A stretch of 64,000 bases of DNA from Tolypeutes matacus (lineage: Eukaryota; Chordata; Mammalia; Cingulata; Chlamyphoridae). Positions 20,593-33,175 of this stretch are shown here, in pieces; the first letter of the stretch is position 1, and every line of letters starts with the position of its first letter. The position numbers and the translations under genes were made by a program. The stretch is from positions 7,234,900-7,298,899 of the forward strand of contig JAKSZT010004976.1 of the NCBI GenBank assembly GCA_026826555.1, written 5' to 3'. The notes beneath the pieces are model-generated. The model did not search any database, had not been told where the DNA came from, and saw nothing but the letters and a program-made list of their open reading frames with translations.

Positions 20593-21450
20593 TTCCTTTA
20601 TTAGAGTTGTGGGGTTACAGAACAATCATGCACAAAATACAGGATTCCCATATACCACCCCATTATTAACACCTTGCATTGATGTGGTACATTTGTTACA
20701 AGTGAAGAAAGCACATTTTTATAATTGTACTATTAACTCTAGCCTATGGCTTAACTTAGGGTTCGCTTTTTGTGTGGTGCAGTTCCACGGACTTTTATTT
20801 TTTTAATTTTTAGCCTGTTACCATACATACAACCTAACATTTCCTCTTTTAACCACATTCAGACATATATTTCAGTGCTGCTAATTGCATTCACAATGTG
20901 GTACTACCATCACCACCCTCCATTAGCAAAACATTTCCATCATTCCAAATATTTTGTTCTGAACTGACAGAGAGTAACTTGCCCACAACGTGGCCCTTCA
21001 CCCTTAAATACTTCAGTGCCTGCTTCCCAAGAATAAGAACATCCTCTTACATAATCACGGCACAGTCATCATTTTCTGTAAGTTGAACATCAGTACAATT
21101 CTTATCTAATCTGTCCATATTCAACTGTTGCCAGCTGACCCAATAATGAATGTTCACAGCACTTTCCCCCTCAGGTACAGGATACAGTCAAGACTTGGCA
21201 TTCGGTGGTCCCATCTCTCTAGTTTGTCTTTCATGACCCCGGCATTTTTGAAGAACACAATCCCTTGCTTAAATGGATTGTCCCTTGTTTGGGGGTTTTT
21301 CTGGCATTTCCTCACAATTGGATTCAGGTGGTGCATTCCTGGCCTGAAGACAGAGAAGTGACCTTGGATCCTCTCAGCTCCAGGAATCACACCTGGAGGG
21401 CATAATCACCACCTGCCCTCACTGGTGACCTTAATTGTGATCAAGGTAAT
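20593..21450 (-). mobile_element. L1M fragments, antisense
   Basis: 'gtggggttacagaacaatca', 'gatgtggtacatttgttaca', 'cattcacaatgtggtactac' and 'catcaccaccctccattagc', then from about 21030 'ataatcacggcacagtcatc', 'tgtctttcatgaccccggca' and 'tttcctcacaattggattca' follow antisense L1M text in two segments (about 20593-20950 and 20980-21450). No intact frame. Confidence 0.7.
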
Positions 21451-22794
21451 TTCAGTCAAGATATTGACAGATTTTTTTTCTCCTGCCTAACAATTAGCAG
21501 TCTAAACTCAGATTTGGCTAGTGGGAGCCCTTTCAAACTGGCCCCTGGGTAAGAGATAAGAATTACTAAGTAAGATCTGGGTTTCTTGAAAGGGACCTTT
21601 TTTTCCCCCTAAAGTCTGACTTAAAGGAGAACAAGTATTTTCAACTTTGAGGCTCTGGGCAGTGGGAGCCATCCTACTGGCCCAGCCACAGCTCCACGAT
21701 GTCCCAGATCCCTCCTTCAGGCTGAAAAGAAGCCAGACCCTCAAGAAGGAGACCCTTCGCAGACCAGCCTGGCCCAGGGAGACCTTTGGTGGAGAGAAAT
21801 CAGGGCTTCTTCCCTGCAAACAGCTAAGACAATGTTCCTCCTTAAAGCATAACTGTGTTTCAGAAGACAAGCTTGTGATCTGGTGAGCTCAAGAATAATG
21901 CTATAACGAACACGGTGTAAGATGGTCTGTGATGTGTGCTTGGGAGCCCTTTTCAATTAAAATCATGTTCAAAGAGTCTGTGGATGATTAAAACATTGAT
22001 TTCAACCAGCTCAAGGGGTGTCCAGTGACGTGACAGGCTTCCATGCTGGAACAAGCAATATTTCACATATGTCAGATCACAGAGCATCCCTGCATGCTGC
22101 CAGGGTCGAAGCCTTGACTTTGAACTAGGACAGGAAAAAGGATACCCCCACTGGGATTAAGTAGGAGGGATGAACCAAACAGCCAACTCAGGGCCAATTA
22201 ATATGTTTCAACTACAAACTCGCTGACCTAGGTCACTTAGCAATGAAGGGGGAAGAATTATTTCTGGGGGTGAAGATCCAGAAGGAGGGATCTTATCTGT
22301 TCCCCAAAGAATGATTCCACAACACATCCCACCGCTCTGTAAGCTGAACCACAAATTCAGTAAGAGTATACGCAAAATAGCTTCCATGGCTATGATGGAA
22401 CAGAACAGTCGAATATGATAATGACCAGAATAACATGATAAGCTGACTTACTGAGCACTGTCAGGAGCTTAGATCTGTCCCTAGGGACATCTTTTTGCAT
22501 CTTTTCCATAGGAATGATGAGTGAATCTACTGAAGGGAGGAGGCACACTCGTGGAATGAATTGGAAGGAGCATATTAAGATCAGTTGGCAAAGGAGAACA
22601 AGGACTCCATGAAGTCAAGAAACTCAGGTGAACAAAGATCATTCCATCAGCACACAAGCATCTTATTGCTTTTTCCAAACAAATCAAATCTCTTCTTCCC
22701 ACTTGTCCTATGAGCTGCTGTGCTATTTCTTATCACCCTTTTGTAACAAAATGCTTCAAAACTTGAGTTATCTCTACTTTCAATCTCTAACGGC
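21451..22794. other. unique sequence
   Basis: No recognised repeat or gene. The 120-codon minus frame at 21508-21870 has no identifiable domain. Confidence 0.35.
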
Positions 22795-24060
22795 CATTCT
22801 CTTTTGAACCCATTCCAATCAGGCTTTGGCTCCCGCCAGCAAGGAAACTCTTCTTGTCCGTATCACCAGTGGCCCCGGCATCCTTTGATGTGGCAGCAGC
22901 ATCTGACTCAGTGGCCGTCTCCCTCCACCTCAGGCACTGGGCTTCCAGGATGCATCCCCTGGTCCTCGTTCCCCGCTGGCTCCTCGCAGGCCTGGCCTCG
23001 AGCCCTCCTCCTCTCTCTGTGAACACTTGCTCCCTTGGGGGCCACATCTTCCTCACGACTAAGGACACCTGCTTCTAGATCTTCAGAGTCCACAGTCTCC
23101 ACCTGTAACCTCAACTCCAGGCTGACACATCCAACTGCCTATACATTGTCCACTTGGACATCTGGAACATATCTCAAAATCGCCATTTCCCAAGCAAAAC
23201 GTCCCCCAAAGCCTGCCCCCCAACCATCTTCCTCATCTCAATGGATGGCATTCCATGCTCCTCCAACGGCTCCGCCCAAATTCCTTGGAGTTAACCTGGA
23301 TTCTTCTCTCTCTCTCTCACCCCACATCCATTCCTTCAGGAAAGCCTCTTGTCATTGCCTTCAAACTGCATCCAGACTTGAATCACTCCTCACACCCTTC
23401 CTTGTTTCCCCCCTGCTCTGAGCCACCACCATTTTAAGAGTCTTCTAAGTCTTCCAGCGTCCACCCTTGGCTATTGTCAACCCAACTATTTGGCTGATCC
23501 ATAAGCTTGAACTTGTCACTCCTGGGACAAAATGATCCAGGGGCTCCCCATTTGACAGAAAAAGCTCCAAGGCCCCGAATGATCTGGTTCTCCCATTCTG
23601 CCTCCCACTAGACTCTTCCTCCCTCATTCCACCTCATCACAATGAGTTCTTTCCTGTCTCTTGAACACACTAAGCTTGCCTTTTCACTCTGTTCCAGTCA
23701 CATCTGACCTCTTTCTCTCCCTTGAATATTCCAAGCTCATTCCCATCTCAGTGCCTTTGCACTCACCTCAGGACCTTTGCACATACTGTCCCCTCCACCT
23801 AGAAGGCTCCCTCTACCTGGCTCCCTCCCTCACCTCCTTTGGGTCTTTGATCAAATGTTGCCTACTCAAAAAGTTCTACCGGGATTTAAAATTGCAACCC
23901 ACCGTATACTGCCCACCCACTCATAACTCCTTTTACCTTGTTCATTTTTCCCCATAGCCTTTGTCACTTCCTTGCATACTTTATATTTGCTTGTATATGT
24001 TCAGTGTTTACCATTTGTCTTCACTCTTCCCTACCCCAGATGGAAGCCCCATGAGACACT
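22795..24060 (+). mobile_element. L2 (LINE-2), long fragment of ORF2 end and 3'UTR
   Basis: The longest L2 copy here. 'catccaactgcctatacatt', 'tccacttggacatctggaac', 'ttggagttaacctggattct', 'aatgatctggttctcccatt', 'tcaggacctttgcacatact', 'ctagaaggctccctctacct' and 'agatggaagccccatgagac' follow L2 from the late reverse-transcriptase region into the 3'UTR. Frames are decayed, and short plus-strand frames at 23035-23421 and 23661-23957 are remnants. A (CT)n run at about 23306-23319 lies inside. Confidence 0.85.
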
Positions 24061-25362
24061 TTTCTCATGTTCAAATCGGGAACGTGTTCAAGTCAGTAAC
24101 ATCCTAATAATATTACAATGATAAAAGCATACACAAATGAAGTGAACAGTCCTTGAGGCAGGAAAAGATGCCCTGAAGCAAAAGGTGTAGAGGACTCTAA
24201 TGAAGTCAGAAGGGGATGGATTTAAGCATTGCATGAAGTTTTTACACAGGGACTCCGAGGAGCATGTGGGCATGACACGCGCCTGATATTCCCCTCCTTT
24301 ACTCTGTCAGAAGCCTGTGCAGGTAAAACTTGTGGCTGCCCATCATGTCATCTCGTATGTTTGGCTTATTGGCATCTCTACCTGGGAGAAACTTGGGTAA
24401 GGAAATGAAAGTTCTTTCTAGAGTGATCCCTGCACACTGGCATTTGAGAACAAAGCAATTACAGCTGCCTGCTGCTCAGCTGCTCTCCCTGCCCAGCCAT
24501 GGCGCGGGCACAGACAGGGAATCAACAATGACCTTCTCGAAAGCTGGAGAAGCTCAAGGAGTTTCCATTAATCTACCACTCCAGGAGTAACAAGAGGGAA
24601 GAGGGCTTTAGAAATTTTCTTCCCATCGTGTGGATGATAACCTAGCAAATTGATCTAATACTTGGTAGTGAAATATTAATAAGGTATTTTTAAAAATAAA
24701 ATTAAAGAAATACAAGAAACAGTAATCTAAACAAACATAGGGAACAGTAAACCTTCATAAAACGGTCAGACCGCACCTCTTTCCTGGCACAAAGTCTGAC
24801 TCGAATGAATCTCTAAACAGTACCTAATTGTTGGCAGGATTTACTTTTCCAGGCTTTCCAAAGAATCACTGTCTGTAAAACAAAGGAAGTGGCTTTGTTC
24901 TTTGTGGAAAAAAGGAAAATGGACTGTACTGGGTATTTGCCTTTGGCCTCTCCAGATCCCCCGCTCCCCCTTCCCCCTGCTCTGTGTCCCAGGAGGCCAA
25001 CCCCATGGACCAGCTCTCTTGCCATCTGACTTCCAGGTGTCCAACAGGAGGCACTGGTAGGACATGAAAGGATAGGAGCAGAGAGAGGCCAGGGTAAATG
25101 TTCCCCCCATTTTCTCCAGCCCATTGCTCCTGTCGAGCAGCCCCCTACCCCATCCTCTGGTTCACAGAGTCCAGGTAACCCATCCCCTCCTCTGCTCCCT
25201 CAGCCACAGGGCAGGTAATGGCTCCTTGCTATGGCTTCTCTCCGGCTATTCCCATCTCCTCTTGGTCCTGCATCCTGCCCATATCTTGGTAAGCAGACCC
25301 TTCATTAAACTGCCCCCATCACCCCTTTTGAGCATGCCATCTGTTGCTTCCCAGGCCCTGGC
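24061..25362. other. unique sequence, weak enhancer-like patch
   Basis: At 24445-24485 a SOX-like 'gaacaaag' is followed by 'caattac' and E-boxes 'cagctg'. The rest is unassigned. Frames at 24813-25375 lack recognisable domains. Confidence 0.3.
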
Positions 25363-25840
25363 TGTGATCAATTGAATTATGTACCCCAGAAGGAAAAAAA
25401 AACAAAACATGTTCTTAATCTCCAACCCTTTCCTGTGGGTGTGAGCCCATTGTGAATAGGAACTTTTGAAGAGGAGATTTTTAGTTAAGGTGCGGCCAAC
25501 TGAATCAGGTTGGATTTTAATCCAGCTCTTTGGAGTCCTTTATTAGCAGAATGAAATTCAAGAGTAAGAAAAAGCCATATGGAGGAGCTGGAAGTCAATG
25601 GTACCTGGTAGAGACAGGAGAAGACGTCGCCATGTGCACTGCCATGTGATGGAAAAGCCAAGGACCAAGGATCACCAGCAGCCAGCGTCAGAATCGACAG
25701 TCTTTAGGGAGAATGCATGGCTTTGCTGATGCCTTAATTTTGGACTTTTCCTAGCCTCAATACCAAGAGCCAATAAATGTCCATTGTTTAAGCCTATCCA
25801 CTGTATGGTATTTGTTTTAGCAGCTGGGAGACTAAGATAC
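25363..25840 (+). mobile_element. MaLR-like solo LTR
   Basis: Starts near 'tgtgatcaattgaattatgt'. It contains 'ctttcctgtgggtgtgagcc', 'gccatgtgcactgccatgtg', 'gccttaattttggacttttc', 'gccaataaatgtccattgtt' (polyadenylation signal) and 'gcagctgggagactaagata'. It is the same family and orientation as 51879-52738. No internal region. Confidence 0.75.
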
Positions 25841-26140
25841 TGGAAGAAGGAAGAATACATGTTCAAAGGGAACTATGCTCTCAGATGGAAATGCATCCCT
25901 CAGGCCCTGGTAGCCATATGTTCTCTCTCAAGGAGGCTGATCAGGAAGAGGCAGGCTCTGGAGGAGCACACTGTCAACTCTGAAAATGAGCTGGGGCTGC
26001 ACATGGAATTCCCTCTCTCTTTACTGGGTGACCAACATTGACCTACAAGCTACCAAAGTATTTGAGAAACTTAAGAGAATGACGAGCATGAGTTAGAATG
26101 AGAAACTGTCATCTCAAAAAAAAAAAAAAAAAAAAAAAAA
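25841..26140 (+). other. unassigned sequence ending in A25
   Basis: A pure A run at 26116-26140 follows 300 bp that I cannot assign. The text before the tail could be the 3' end of a retrocopy, but I found no TSD matching the right flank 'tcccaccttgcattcacc' and no AATAAA just upstream. Confidence 0.35.
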
Positions 26141-27039
26141 TCCCACCTTGCATTCACCTCCAGGAGCTGTCATAGCAGAAGAGCCGAGCTTCTCACATGT
26201 CAACTGCTGAGGTGGAGACAGTGTGTAAAATACCTGGAGGATTAATTCACGGATCAAACGTCCGAGGCATTCCCTAAGACAGCGTGTGCCAGAATAGTAA
26301 CCCACATAGCAGATGGTTTTAAACTCTCCAGGCTAATAAGCTAACTCATTTTCCTCCTTTTCCAGCTGCATGATTGGTATTCTATAGATGTAGACTAAGG
26401 AAATCTCATTAAATGAATCCACAACTTGATTTTTTCTGATTAAATGGATGAGTGAAGATATCAAACCATCATGGTGTGGACTCAAGAAAGGGTAATAAAT
26501 GGTGCAGCAATCGCCACAGAATGCTGTGAACCCAAAGGGGTGCCCTGACACTGGAGTCTGAGGTGTGGTAACAGCTCTCAGTATGAATGTGAGAGACATT
26601 TTCTTAAAGCAATGCTTTCCATTCATCAGTTGGAGCAGGGGAAATGCCCACATGGTAACTGTCAGAAGGGTTTATAACTTAAGACACTAATATGTTTGTG
26701 GTCCAAACTCAGTGCAGATGTTATCAGTGAGTGACAAAAAGTATGAAAAGTAAAAATGGCTTCAAATTGATCTGGGTGGAATTTTAGCACCAAGAAAAGC
26801 AGTGTTCTGGCTAATCTCCCCTGCTCTAATGAGGGGAAAGGGCAGTCAAAATTTGCCTTCCAACATCCATTTGTAATGTATCATCTACTACACCAGTTAG
26901 CCAAGAGATTTCAAATTACTGAAATGAGAGGAATTATTTAACAGCCTAGGAAGAGAGGTTTTTTATTATTATTATTATGAAGTGTTCCAGGACAAGATAA
27001 TTGTAGTTAGCAAATATGTTTAATAATGCTAACCTATCT
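26141..27039. other. unique sequence with (ATT)n
   Basis: Short (ATT)n at about 26962-26978. The minus frame at 26333-26653 (106 codons) has no recognisable domain. Confidence 0.35.
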
Positions 27040-27155
27040 TTGCTGTGCCCCTATCAATACACCAGATACTGCACTAAGACCTTCTCACACATTAGCTTAT
27101 TTTCTCCTCTAATGGCCTTCTGAGGCAGGAGTTCTCCCTGCTCTACAACAACTAT
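27040..27155 (-). mobile_element. MIR, antisense, partial
   Basis: 'acaccagatactgcactaag' and 'cacacattagcttattttct' match the reversed MIR 3' part ('gccaggcactgtgctaagcgctttacatgcattatctca'). Confidence 0.5.
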
Positions 27156-28089
27156 TAAAGCAAATATTCTTAATTTAGAAGACTTTTTTGAAATGCTACC
27201 GATGAGGCTGATGATAACAACATCAATTAAATGGTTGGCGGAGCTACAAAAAAATTATCCTTAAAACACAGCAGGGGGATTGAGCAATTTTCCAGCCAAA
27301 GCTAATTCCTTTGCCATCTTAGCAAACATGGTACAAGCTTTTTGGTTTCCCTCATAGGTAAGTGTGGTTTCCAGGACTTCTCTGACCCAAAGCTTGCCTC
27401 CATAAAATGTGTAAATGGCAGCAAAAGTCTCCTCTTAGGCCTCCACCCTGCACAGTCACCTCCTAGTGAACCCACTGGATGTGGGATTTACTGAAAACAA
27501 CCTGACTATGGGGCCATCCCAAGCAGCAGGGTGAAGATGGGGCTGGTCTCCTGGTACCCAGCAGAGGGTATGGTTCTATTAGCTCCACAGGGTCTGAGCC
27601 CTTCGGTTCCTGACGCATGCTGACTGAAGCAAGTATCAAATACAGAAGGAATTATTAACTTTGCCAGAAACAACCACCCTAGGTGAAACCTCCATGTTCT
27701 GGGGGAAAGCCTAGAGCTTTTTCAGTCTGGGCTACCCAAGAGCTGATGTGTCATAGACCTGCTAATACTCTATCAACCAGAGCATTTATAATCAAACTTT
27801 GCTCCAGGTCATTGCATTCACAAAGCTCTCTTTTCTTAGTACTTTAAACACCTGAAGGAGAAAGGAGACTATATTTCTCCTCAAAGGAGAATGCCCTCCA
27901 CCCAAAATGAGTTCCTTTATGCCCCAGTGTGCTTGTGTGTCTCCCCGTCTTTTTGTCAGTTCCGGCCGACAAGGAGAATTGATCTTGACATGCTCAGGGG
28001 ACGGCTTAGCCACGGTTTCCAGCATGGGCTTATTCCATGAGCTCGGGCCCAGGGTCTGGCACTGGAGGGGGTCTCCTGTTCACATCAAG
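27156..28089. other. unique sequence
   Basis: No recognised repeat. Sequence around 27900-28130 is mixed-composition and repeat-free. Frames on both strands lack recognisable domains. Confidence 0.3.
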
Positions 28090-28106
28090 CGGTCACACAG
28101 GGGTCA
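28090..28106 (+). promoter_or_regulatory. DR5-like nuclear-receptor site
   Basis: Half-sites CGGTCA (28090-28095) and GGGTCA (28101-28106) are in direct repeat with a 5-base spacer, the RAR/RXR DR5 arrangement. The first half-site has C instead of a purine at position 1. One isolated match can occur by chance. Confidence 0.25.
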
Positions 28107-28774
28107 CCAGATTTTTAAGACCTGCAAGCAGTAATCACAAGGTAATTTGTTTTATACTTTAATTGATTTCACAAAGCAGATAGGTATAAGGTAGAGAAAG
28201 TCTAAGATGCCCCTGCAAGAAAGAACAAGGTGAGTCTGGAAAGTCTAATGGGAACCTTTCAGCTTAAATGGGTTTTCATGGCCAAAACTGGGACATCTGA
28301 GCATCAAAAGGATAATGATGGTAACGGATTGTGGGAAAAATGAGTAGGAAAGAATCCATGAATCCAGAATGATATGAAAAGGGGGGATGAGGGGTGAGAG
28401 GGGGCTCCTTTTTAAGAGAGAAATGCCTACTAGTGCAGAAGGATTGATAGCATAGGAAAACCACCAGTTTTGCAGCCCTGGGTGTAATGACTGTCCAGAC
28501 AAGGATCATCCATGGGGTGAAAGGTGAAAGGTTGTTGGGAAGCAGGATAGTCACACAGATCAAAGTGTCAATCTGATAAACATCCCATAGCTGAGCGATC
28601 AAAGTTACTGAATACCAGGACACACTAGCATCGTGTGCCTCCTGGCGTGATGCAATGGAAAAGATACCATGCACTTTCGCAGTATTCGTCCCCAAAATGC
28701 CTCACCTGCATCTAATTGGAGAAATCAGGCAAATTCAGAGTGCAGGGCATTCTACAAGGTAACAGGTCGGGACT
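28107..28774. other. unique sequence
   Basis: No gene. The minus frame at 28276-28695 (139 codons) is repeat-free but shows no recognisable domain. Confidence 0.3.
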
Positions 28775-29210
28775 CAGAAACAACCCAAGCAGTCCATCCA
28801 ACAGATACGTGGATGAACAAAATGTGCTAGGTCCACACAACGGGAAATTACTCAGCCATAGAAAAGGAATGAAGTGCTGATATGTGGATGAACCTTCAAA
28901 GCGTTACAAGAAGTGAAAGAAGCCAGTCACAAAAGGACAAATATTGTATGATTCCACTTATATGAAATTTCTAGAATAAGCAAATTTATGTAGAAACAAA
29001 ATAGATTAGCAGTTACAGGGGCTGCAGGAGGGGGAATGGGGACTTATTACTTAACGAGTACAGTTTCCATTTGGAATTATGAAAAAGTTCTGGAAATAGT
29101 TGTGACAGTTACATAACAGTGTGAATGCCACCGAATTGTACTTTTAAAAAGGGATAAAATGGTGAGCATTACATTATATATATTTACCACAATAAAAATG
29201 ATTTGTTTAA
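28775..29210 (+). mobile_element. L1M 3' end
   Basis: Sense L1M text: 'gtggatgaacaaaatgtgct', 'aaaggaatgaagtgctgata', 'gtgaaagaagccagtcacaa', 'tattgtatgattccacttat', 'gcaggagggggaatggggac', 'ccaccgaattgtacttttaa' and an A-rich end near 29203. Diverged, no frame. Confidence 0.88.
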
Positions 29211-29800
29211 AATGTCAGCAGCATAAAAGAAAAAAGCAGAGGACTGTCCTAAAATAAAGCAGATTAAAGAGACACAATTAAACACAATGTGTGAACCTTG
29301 ATTAGATCCTAGATTAAAAAATAAAACTATAAAAGAATTTTTTTGGAGCAAATGGGGGAAATGTGAATATGTCAAGAGATATTGACATTTTTTTTTTTAC
29401 CAGAAAATGGAGCTGTTTTTAATTAACATATAGGAAGAGAGCTATGCACAACTTTACAGTATTGTTTATCTCCTTTTATTTATTTTAAATATATTTAAGG
29501 GTAACAAAGGTCTTAGAGAGGAACCAGATAAAAGTTATGACTCTGAACTACTGTTGTCTAGAGGCTCTGACCACCTGGAAGTAGAAGTGGCTTTTAATTT
29601 TCCATGACTGATGTCACAGTATGAACTTCTCCAAATTTCTTTTGTGTCTCTTCACATGTTTCAGTACTTTGCCAATTCATCCTTCCCTCTGCCCTTCGTT
29701 TCTCAGTGCCAGGCCTAAACTGCTAGTATTTGGTAAATGTCTGGTTAACAAATCAGTGATAATTTTGCATGCCTCGATCCTTCCTCCTTGGGATGGTTTT
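29211..29800. other. AT-rich unique sequence
   Basis: T11 run at about 29387-29398. No repeat or gene recognised. Confidence 0.3.
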
Positions 29801-29815
29801 AAAAGTATCCTGATG

Positions 29816-30418
29816 AGCTCATAGAACATCTAAGTGCCTATCACCCTACTCAGTGGGGTTCCTGAGAGCTCCGGAGACACCCTGGTGGAGAGCCCCAGAG
29901 ACTGATGCCTTATCAGTGGGTTCTATTTTGGAATCTGTGCGCCTGAGAGTGACAGAATTAGACTCAAATAAGTCCTCCCTGCACATGGTTCACCAGTCCC
30001 TTCTATTCAAACCTACATGTGATGCTGGAGTTTCTTAGGTATACTTCCAGAGACTGGAGCCTCCCGCCTACCTATGTGCCAGGTGTGCATGAAATCTAGG
30101 TGGAGCTGCAACTCCTACCCTACAGCTCAATGGACTCATCCAAGTCACCTGGTGAGGAGACAACGATGGGAAATGGCCATCCCAGGGAATGGAGAGGGCC
30201 TGCATCTGCAGGCAGGATCATCCCACCCACCATATCCATGGGATATAAGCCCTCTCTCACTTGGAGTTGGAGTGGACATCACCATCCCAGTCGCCTCTGG
30301 ATTGGGGGAAGAACTATGGACTAGAGTGGACTTGATGGTATTCTCTTGCTCATATATGGTGATTCTTGCAATGCAAGAAATTATAACAATGAGGTGGAAA
30401 AAAAAAAAAAAAAAAAAA
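29816..30418 (+). mobile_element. 603-bp poly(A) retroinsertion of unknown source
   Basis: Bounded by a perfect 15-bp TSD 'aaaagtatcctgatg' at 29801-29815 and 30419-30433, the hallmark of L1-machinery retrotransposition. The insert ends in a long A run (about 30398-30420). There is no AATAAA just upstream, and the last bases before the tail are 'aacaatgaggtgg'. It lacks the DAS, L1 or MIR landmarks I know. It could be a 5'-truncated lineage-specific LINE, an ERV-derived transcript or a processed pseudogene of a non-coding RNA. The plus frame over its right part (30074-30541) reads through the A tail and is not meaningful. Confidence 0.85.
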
Positions 30419-30533
30419 AAAAGTATCCTGATGCCTGTCAGAGTTTCTCTCGAGCGTGATGGCATTATGTTTTTGGACAAGAATGCAATGCCGTTGTTCT
30501 CAGGAAATCAGGTTGAGGACTTTAGAGGAAAAG

Positions 30534-30695
30534 GGTCATGATGTCTGTCTGCAACTTACTTTCACATGATTTCACCAAAAAACCCAATTATGCACCACAC
30601 ATATGTAGGTAGTGATAATATACATGTAATGTAACGTAGCACATATGCATGCATGTGTGTGTACATATATGAAGAGAGAGAGAGCAAATGGGCTA
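30534..30695 (+). mobile_element. L1M 3'UTR fragment
   Basis: 'catgatgtctgtctgcaact', 'tactttcacatgatttcacc', a purine/pyrimidine simple region and 'gagagagagagcaaatgggc' correspond to the L1M 3'UTR before its terminal block. Confidence 0.6.
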
Positions 30696-33175
30696 AACCC
30701 CTGCATGAGGCGACACAGACCAGGAACGCAGCGTCAATAAGGCTAGGCTCACACGCACCGCGCGGCACAACTATCACAGTACGAGCCCAGCAAGGGACAA
30801 CTTCCCTCCCAGGAAAACGAGCAGATGTTCAAAACCCAGGAGCCCCAGAAGAGCGACTCAGAGACAATCTCTTACAGGAAGTGAAAATAATCCTTTAACT
30901 TCCACTCAGCCATCTCCTCACGTTAATTTCAAAACTCGACCTTTATGATGTTAGTAAATTACCATATTTTGCTTGAAACAAAAACACACACTGTGACCAC
31001 CACCTTTCCGAGTAATAAAGGACGATTCCCTGCCTGCCTCCAACCCGCAGCAAACAAAGCCCAGGACGTGGGGCATCGGCTTTTAGCTGAGACACGTTTG
31101 GCTCCAGGTGCAGCTGGGACATGCCAACGAGCAGATTCAAGCAAATGTAATTACAGGTGAGCAGCTGGGTGGACCCGGGCTTTTCCAACCTGTGCCTGCA
31201 GGTGCCCAGGAGCAAGGCTGGTCCAGGACTCCCCTCTGGGAGTTTGTAGGAGGAAGCTCAGGTAATCTCCCCCAAGGCTGACCCTCTGCCAAGCACTGCA
31301 CCAGTTCCTTTGGTGTGAACAACGCATGGCCCTGCCCTCACTCGGGCTCTGCGTCAGCTCGTATACAGGGGTATAGACGTATCAGTGGTTAAAACATCAA
31401 AACCCTCGAGATTTGGTACTAACAGCTCCCCAAGCCCCTCTAGCACCCTCCTTGGCTGCCCTGGTACCTCCCCCAGCACCACCTCTCCTGATCCTTTAAC
31501 CCCACCCAAACCCAGCCAGTTCGGACTGTGCAGCCCACATAGGGTCATTGGTGAATATTTTAAATAACACTCTTGTCTCCTGGACTCTGGTTCTCCCAGG
31601 GCAAGGAGACTCTTTTATTCATTTCCCGACACCTCTACCAGGGCCCGTCCCAACGCCTTAGGTCCCTGATGGCAGGAGGAACTGGTGCCGGGCAGGTTTG
31701 TCAACGAATGAGGGCTCTGCTGAGGGAGTCGCCAAGCTGCGCCGTCCACGCCGAGCCTCAGGCGTGGGCCTAAGAATGGCCACCAGACTGAGGTGCCACT
31801 TCATTCGCAAGGCAGCTTTACCAGAAAATGCTTTCTCGAGGTAAATGTTTAAAATAATAGTAAATACACACACACACACGTTTACAGAGGCAAGACTTAA
31901 GCCTGCCCTGTTCCCACAAGCCAGGGTACGATAGATCCATTGGGTCTCCTACTTCTACTGCCCTGCGGGGAAGCTGGGCCCAACCCTCGAAAGGCAAATG
32001 GGAAGTCTAGACAGGCCGAAACAGAGAACAGCTGTACAGTGAACACATCAACAGGCAGAAAGCAGGGTCTGCTGTGGAAGGTGGTGGGAGGAAGCTCTTA
32101 CGTCCTCTGAGACCAGGATCCTTTCCTAACTCTCCTCTGAGGTCTGGAAAATGCTGGAAACAAGCAGAGTATGGAAGTGAGGTGGCTGTCTCCAAAGGAG
32201 AAAAGAGACGGCCATTTTGAGTGAGGCAGCCACTCAACATGGAACTAGACACAGAATATTTCTCTCCCCTCTCGGGTGGGTTTTAACCCTTTGAGTAGCC
32301 AGAGGAGGGGCTCAGGAGTATGGTCACCCCACTCCCTGTCAGCCTCCCTCTGAGACCCGTGGGGCCGCCACATGTCCTTGCCGCTATCTTTCTCCTGTGG
32401 AAACCAGCGTCTCGGGTCCAGAGGTGCCCTTCCCCCACCATGCCACCCTTTCTCCTGAAAAGCAAGGGGGAGTCCAGGGCTGGAGGGAGCTGGGGGCCTC
32501 TAAATGGCAGAAGAAGTCCTACAGGTCTCCCTCTCTTGACAGTAACAAGCAGCCCAATCTCAGGAAAGAGGCATGAGAGGAGATAATTTGGCTTTTCTGG
32601 CAAAGCAACATACATCAACGCCAGAGATGAGGAAGCAACAGAGCCCCTGTGGGCAGAGGTGCCGGTGTTTTCTCCCGCTCCAGCCGTGTCTCTTGCTTGT
32701 CTCTCACACTCCTCATCACAGCTAATTAACTTTACCCTATGCCCATCATCACCTACCTGCAAAAAATTCAAGTAAATATCTTGTTTAAGATCCCACAGAA
32801 GTAGAGAGAGACACAGACAAGCATACAGTGCAAGCAACTTATTTGGGATGTGAGGAGAGAAGAAGAAGGAATTGAGAAGGCAGCCGATGAAGGGTGTGGC
32901 ACCAAGCAGGTAACACACGAGCAAGTGGAGCTGAATCCTACTAGGGAACTGTGGGAAACAGGAGACTCACAGCACAGAGTTTCCCACACAAGGCACAAGG
33001 GAGCAGGGGTATTTACGTACCAACTACCATCAGTCATCAGTTGAGGGCTGCTCCCAGGGGTCATTACTACCTGACACATCAAGCCAGCCACCTGGGGAGC
33101 AAGGTGGGCTGTGGCCTCCAGAGAAAGCCTTTTGGTAGAGGAATGCAGGAGCAGGAAGTTGGAATTTGGCCGATG
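30696..33175. other. mostly unique sequence
   Basis: Includes a (CA)7 tract at about 31866-31879 and a modest CpG patch near 31720-31770, too small for an island. The longest non-repeat frame of the window (minus, 32283-32924, 213 codons) lies here. I see no known domain, signal peptide logic or splice context, and I do not call it a gene. Confidence 0.4.

Noticed and set aside
31700..31780. CpG island
   Set aside because: Only a handful of CpGs over about 80 bp, too short and isolated to support a promoter call.
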